64,000 nucleotides of DNA. Source: Bacteroidota bacterium. Its GTDB lineage: Bacteria; Bacteroidota; Bacteroidia; UKL13-3. The stretch covers positions 1-64,000 of the forward strand of contig CANHGM010000003.1 in NCBI GenBank assembly GCA_947460345.1, in the 5' to 3' direction. The position numbers and the translations under genes were made by a program. Positions 61,905 through 64,000 of this stretch are shown here, piece after piece. Each line of letters begins with the position of its first letter. Position 1 is the first letter of the stretch. The notes below the pieces were generated by a model, which was not told where the DNA came from, did not search any database, and was given only the letters and a program-made list of their open reading frames with translations.

Positions 61905-64000
61905 ATGAATAAACGGATACTATTAGTTTCATTTATATATATCATCAGTTTCAATATATTTGGTCAGTTTAAAACACCCAATGTTGTAAACCATTGGCAA
62001 ACGGTAGTTAACGCCAACAGTGTTTGGAAATACTTTTTGGGAACTACAGAACCAGATAGCAATTGGAGGAAAGTCAATTATAATGATACCAACTGGAGTT
62101 CAGGAAAAGGAGGATTTGGCTATGGCGATGGAGATGACTCCACAATAATTGCAAGTAATATCAATTCAATATATATCAGAAAGACTTTTACTTTAGCTGA
62201 CACATCGCTTATATGGGACGCCTTATTAAACATTGACTACGATGATGGATTTGTAGCCTATATAAATGATGTAGAAATTGCTAGGGTTAATTTAGGAACT
62301 CCAGGAGACCACCCAAGATTTGATACACTAGCCCGATCATCGCATGAGGCCAATATGTATCAAGGAAAACAACCTGACTATATATTTATAAATAAAGATT
62401 TATTAAAAAAATGTTTGATACAAGGAGTAAATGTGCTTTGTATACAAGTGCATAATACAAGCAATTCAAATGATTTATCAGCTATAGCATGGCTACATAT
62501 GGGTATTAATAATAGCTCATATATGCTGCCATCTCCCCCTGCTTGGTTCAATGCTCCACTAACAACCCATTTACCCATATTTGTGATAAACACAGCTGGA
62601 CAAGGCATCCCCAATACACCCAAATTGTTTTGTAAGCTTGGGGTTATAGATAATGGTAAAAATCAAAACCATTTAACAGATGTATACAATAACTATTCAG
62701 GAAATATTGGAATAGAAACCAGAGGCTCTTCCTCATCTGGGTTCCCACAACAAAGTTATGGCTTTACTACACTAGACTCAGCTGGGAACAATAACAATGT
62801 GAAATTATTAGACTTCCCAAAAGAACATGACTTTATTTTATATGCACCCTATACTGATAAAAGTTTGATGCGTAACAATTTGATGTATGAAATATCAAGA
62901 CAAATGGGTTGGTATGCCAGTAGGTGTAGGTTTGTTGAACTGGTGTTGAATGGTAACTACCAAGGTATATATGTGTTGATGGAAAATATCAAAACAGATA
63001 AAAACAGAGTAGACGTGGCAACTATGACCAATACTATAAACACAGGCGACAGTATTACAGGTGGATATGTGATGAAAGTAGACAGGGTTAAACAAAATGG
63101 GTTGGGTTATTGGCAATCAGCTATCACTGTATTTAATGCTCAATCAAAAAATTATAATATACAAACCGTAGAGCCAGATATTCCTGATTTAACACAAGCT
63201 CAACGTAATTATATCAAGCCTTATATGGATAATTTTGAATCTATGATGCTTGGAAATAATTATAATTCAAACACCATTGGATACAAAAAATATATAGATG
63301 TAAATTCTTTTATAGACTTTTATATATGTAATGAATTATCTAAAAATGTAGATGCTTATAGATTAAGTTGTTTTTTTTATAAACAAAGAGAAAGTTTGGG
63401 TGGCAGGTTATATATGGGACCTATTTGGGATTTTAATATTGCCTTAGGCAATGCCAACTATTGCAATGGTGGAGACACAACAGGATGGAATACTTGTGGA
63501 TATGACGCCATTCCATTTTGGTTTGAAAGACTGATGCAAGACAATGATTATAAAAAACAATTTGTGTGTAGGTGGCAAAATTTCAGAAAAAATATACTCA
63601 AGCAACAAACCATATATGACTATATTGACTCAGTAGCTGAATACTTAGAAATACCTCAAAAAAGACATTACAAACAATGGCCTATTCTCGGGCAATATGT
63701 GTGGCCAAATTATTATATAGGCAATACATATAAAGATGAAGTAAACTTTTTAAAACAATATACACGAGGTAGGTTAAACTGGATTGATAAAAATTTACCA
63801 AAAGTAACCCCTGCCTGCAAAAGCAATATACTCACCGTTAGTATCACAGAAATCATGTATAACTGCAACCCTAAAACGAATAGTGGCAATTGGATAGAAC
63901 TATATAACAATTCGGCCATAGGGTTAAATATCAGCAATTATGTGCTTAGAGATGAATCAGGTTTTAGAAGTTTTGCTTTCCCAAACAATACCATTTTACC
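61905..64000 (+). CDS. CotH-kinase family surface protein with lamin-tail domain (cut by window end)
   Basis: At least 698 codons with no stop before the window ends. Signal peptide (NKRILLVSFIYIISFNIFG), an N-terminal beta domain near residues 20-190 (WRKVNYNDTNWSSGKGGFGYGDGDD), then the CotH kinase fold: IETRGSSSSGFPQQSYGF, FILYAPYTDKSLMRNNLMYEI, LVLNGNYQGIYVLMENIK, and LYMGPIWDFNIALGNANY (metal site). A lamin-tail domain begins near residue 640 (SITEIMYNCNP, NWIELYNNS). A T9SS sorting domain may follow outside the window. CotH-like kinases phosphorylate secreted proteins in Bacillus spores; the role here is unproven. Confidence 0.88.
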   Translation, partial: MNKRILLVSFIYIISFNIFGQFKTPNVVNHWQTVVNANSVWKYFLGTTEPDSNWRKVNYNDTNWSSGKGGFGYGDGDDSTIIASNINSIYIRKTFTLADTSLIWDALLNIDYDDGFVAYINDVEIARVNLGTPGDHPRFDTLARSSHEANMYQGKQPDYIFINKDLLKKCLIQGVNVLCIQVHNTSNSNDLSAIAWLHMGINNSSYMLPSPPAWFNAPLTTHLPIFVINTAGQGIPNTPKLFCKLGVIDNGKNQNHLTDVYNNYSGNIGIETRGSSSSGFPQQSYGFTTLDSAGNNNNVKLLDFPKEHDFILYAPYTDKSLMRNNLMYEISRQMGWYASRCRFVELVLNGNYQGIYVLMENIKTDKNRVDVATMTNTINTGDSITGGYVMKVDRVKQNGLGYWQSAITVFNAQSKNYNIQTVEPDIPDLTQAQRNYIKPYMDNFESMMLGNNYNSNTIGYKKYIDVNSFIDFYICNELSKNVDAYRLSCFFYKQRESLGGRLYMGPIWDFNIALGNANYCNGGDTTGWNTCGYDAIPFWFERLMQDNDYKKQFVCRWQNFRKNILKQQTIYDYIDSVAEYLEIPQKRHYKQWPILGQYVWPNYYIGNTYKDEVNFLKQYTRGRLNWIDKNLPKVTPACKSNILTVSITEIMYNCNPKTNSGNWIELYNNSAIGLNISNYVLRDESGFRSFAFPNNTIL

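Noticed and set aside
1-64000. CRISPR arrays, tRNA, rRNA or other structured RNA genes
   Set aside because: No regular direct repeats with spacers, no cloverleaf-type sequence and no rRNA-like stretch were noticed in the intergenic regions; covariance searches were not possible.

Overview
The window is chromosomal DNA of a low-GC member of the Bacteroidota. Several features support this. Five proteins end in a type IX secretion (T9SS) C-terminal sorting domain. TamL is present as a lipoprotein-type BamA paralogue. A DUF1800/DUF1501 pair, DUF5606 and MbnP/MbnH proteins occur, and many genes carry TAnnTTTG-type -7 promoter boxes and lack clear Shine-Dalgarno sequences. A species cannot be named from sequence alone. 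Nearly all genes are ordinary chromosomal ones, interrupted by a few islands of mobile or decayed DNA.

Layout. 1-2540: an IS91-family element with an HUH (Y2) transposase and a tyrosine recombinase on the minus strand, bordered by strong hairpins. 2539-4440: a complete integron-type gene cassette of 1844 bp, flanked by two attC-like sites and carrying three overlapping genes for small membrane or secreted proteins. 4615-4958: a decayed DUF4160 gene. 4975-29900: housekeeping and surface genes. These include a T9SS Asp-box protein, a B12/radical-SAM protein, tandem lipoproteins, IspH, glutathione peroxidase, CrtZ-like hydroxylase, a beta-lactamase-fold hydrolase, SerC/SerA, a broken GNAT gene, a K+-dependent membrane pyrophosphatase with an odd Cys-rich tail, and the rpsF-rpsR-rplI operon. 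30000-31050: a graveyard with a broken DUF1016 (YhcG) nuclease gene joined to an IS256-family remnant. 31110-42951: isoaspartyl peptidase, diacylglycerol kinase, rRNA methyltransferase, TamL, M3 peptidase, MiaB and a TlpA-like thioredoxin. 42995-43723: a cluster of REP-like palindromes and a frameshifted ORF. 43870-50039: a seven-gene plus-strand run described below. 50493-64000: a lipoprotein, a surface beta-propeller/barrel pair, an IS1380 fragment, the DUF1800-DUF1501 pair, a HEAT protein, a zinc phospholipase C-like protein, a GT39-like membrane protein, Hsp20, and a CotH-kinase/lamin-tail protein cut by the window end.

Two systems stand out. First, the 2590-4433 cassette keeps its boundary logic: its first bases (TTATGCGG) are exactly complementary to the outer arm of the attC site at its far end (CCGCATAA), so circularisation would recreate a perfect site. 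It sits directly beside an IS91-like element that also carries a tyrosine recombinase, an arrangement reminiscent of ISCR-linked integrons. Second, the 43870-50039 run places an ECF sigma factor, a small single-pass membrane protein and a membrane-anchored CpxP/CnrX-type sensor immediately before MbnP, MbnH, a sulfatase-like protein and a YHYH protein. This suggests a CnrYXH-like metal-sensing switch controlling a copper-binding MbnP/MbnH module.

A third, compositional observation is that the word TATATA is strongly over-represented in most chromosomal genes and in the IS91 element. By eye it is absent from the integron cassette, the DUF4160 remnant and the DUF1016/IS256 graveyard, so it may serve as a native-versus-foreign marker.
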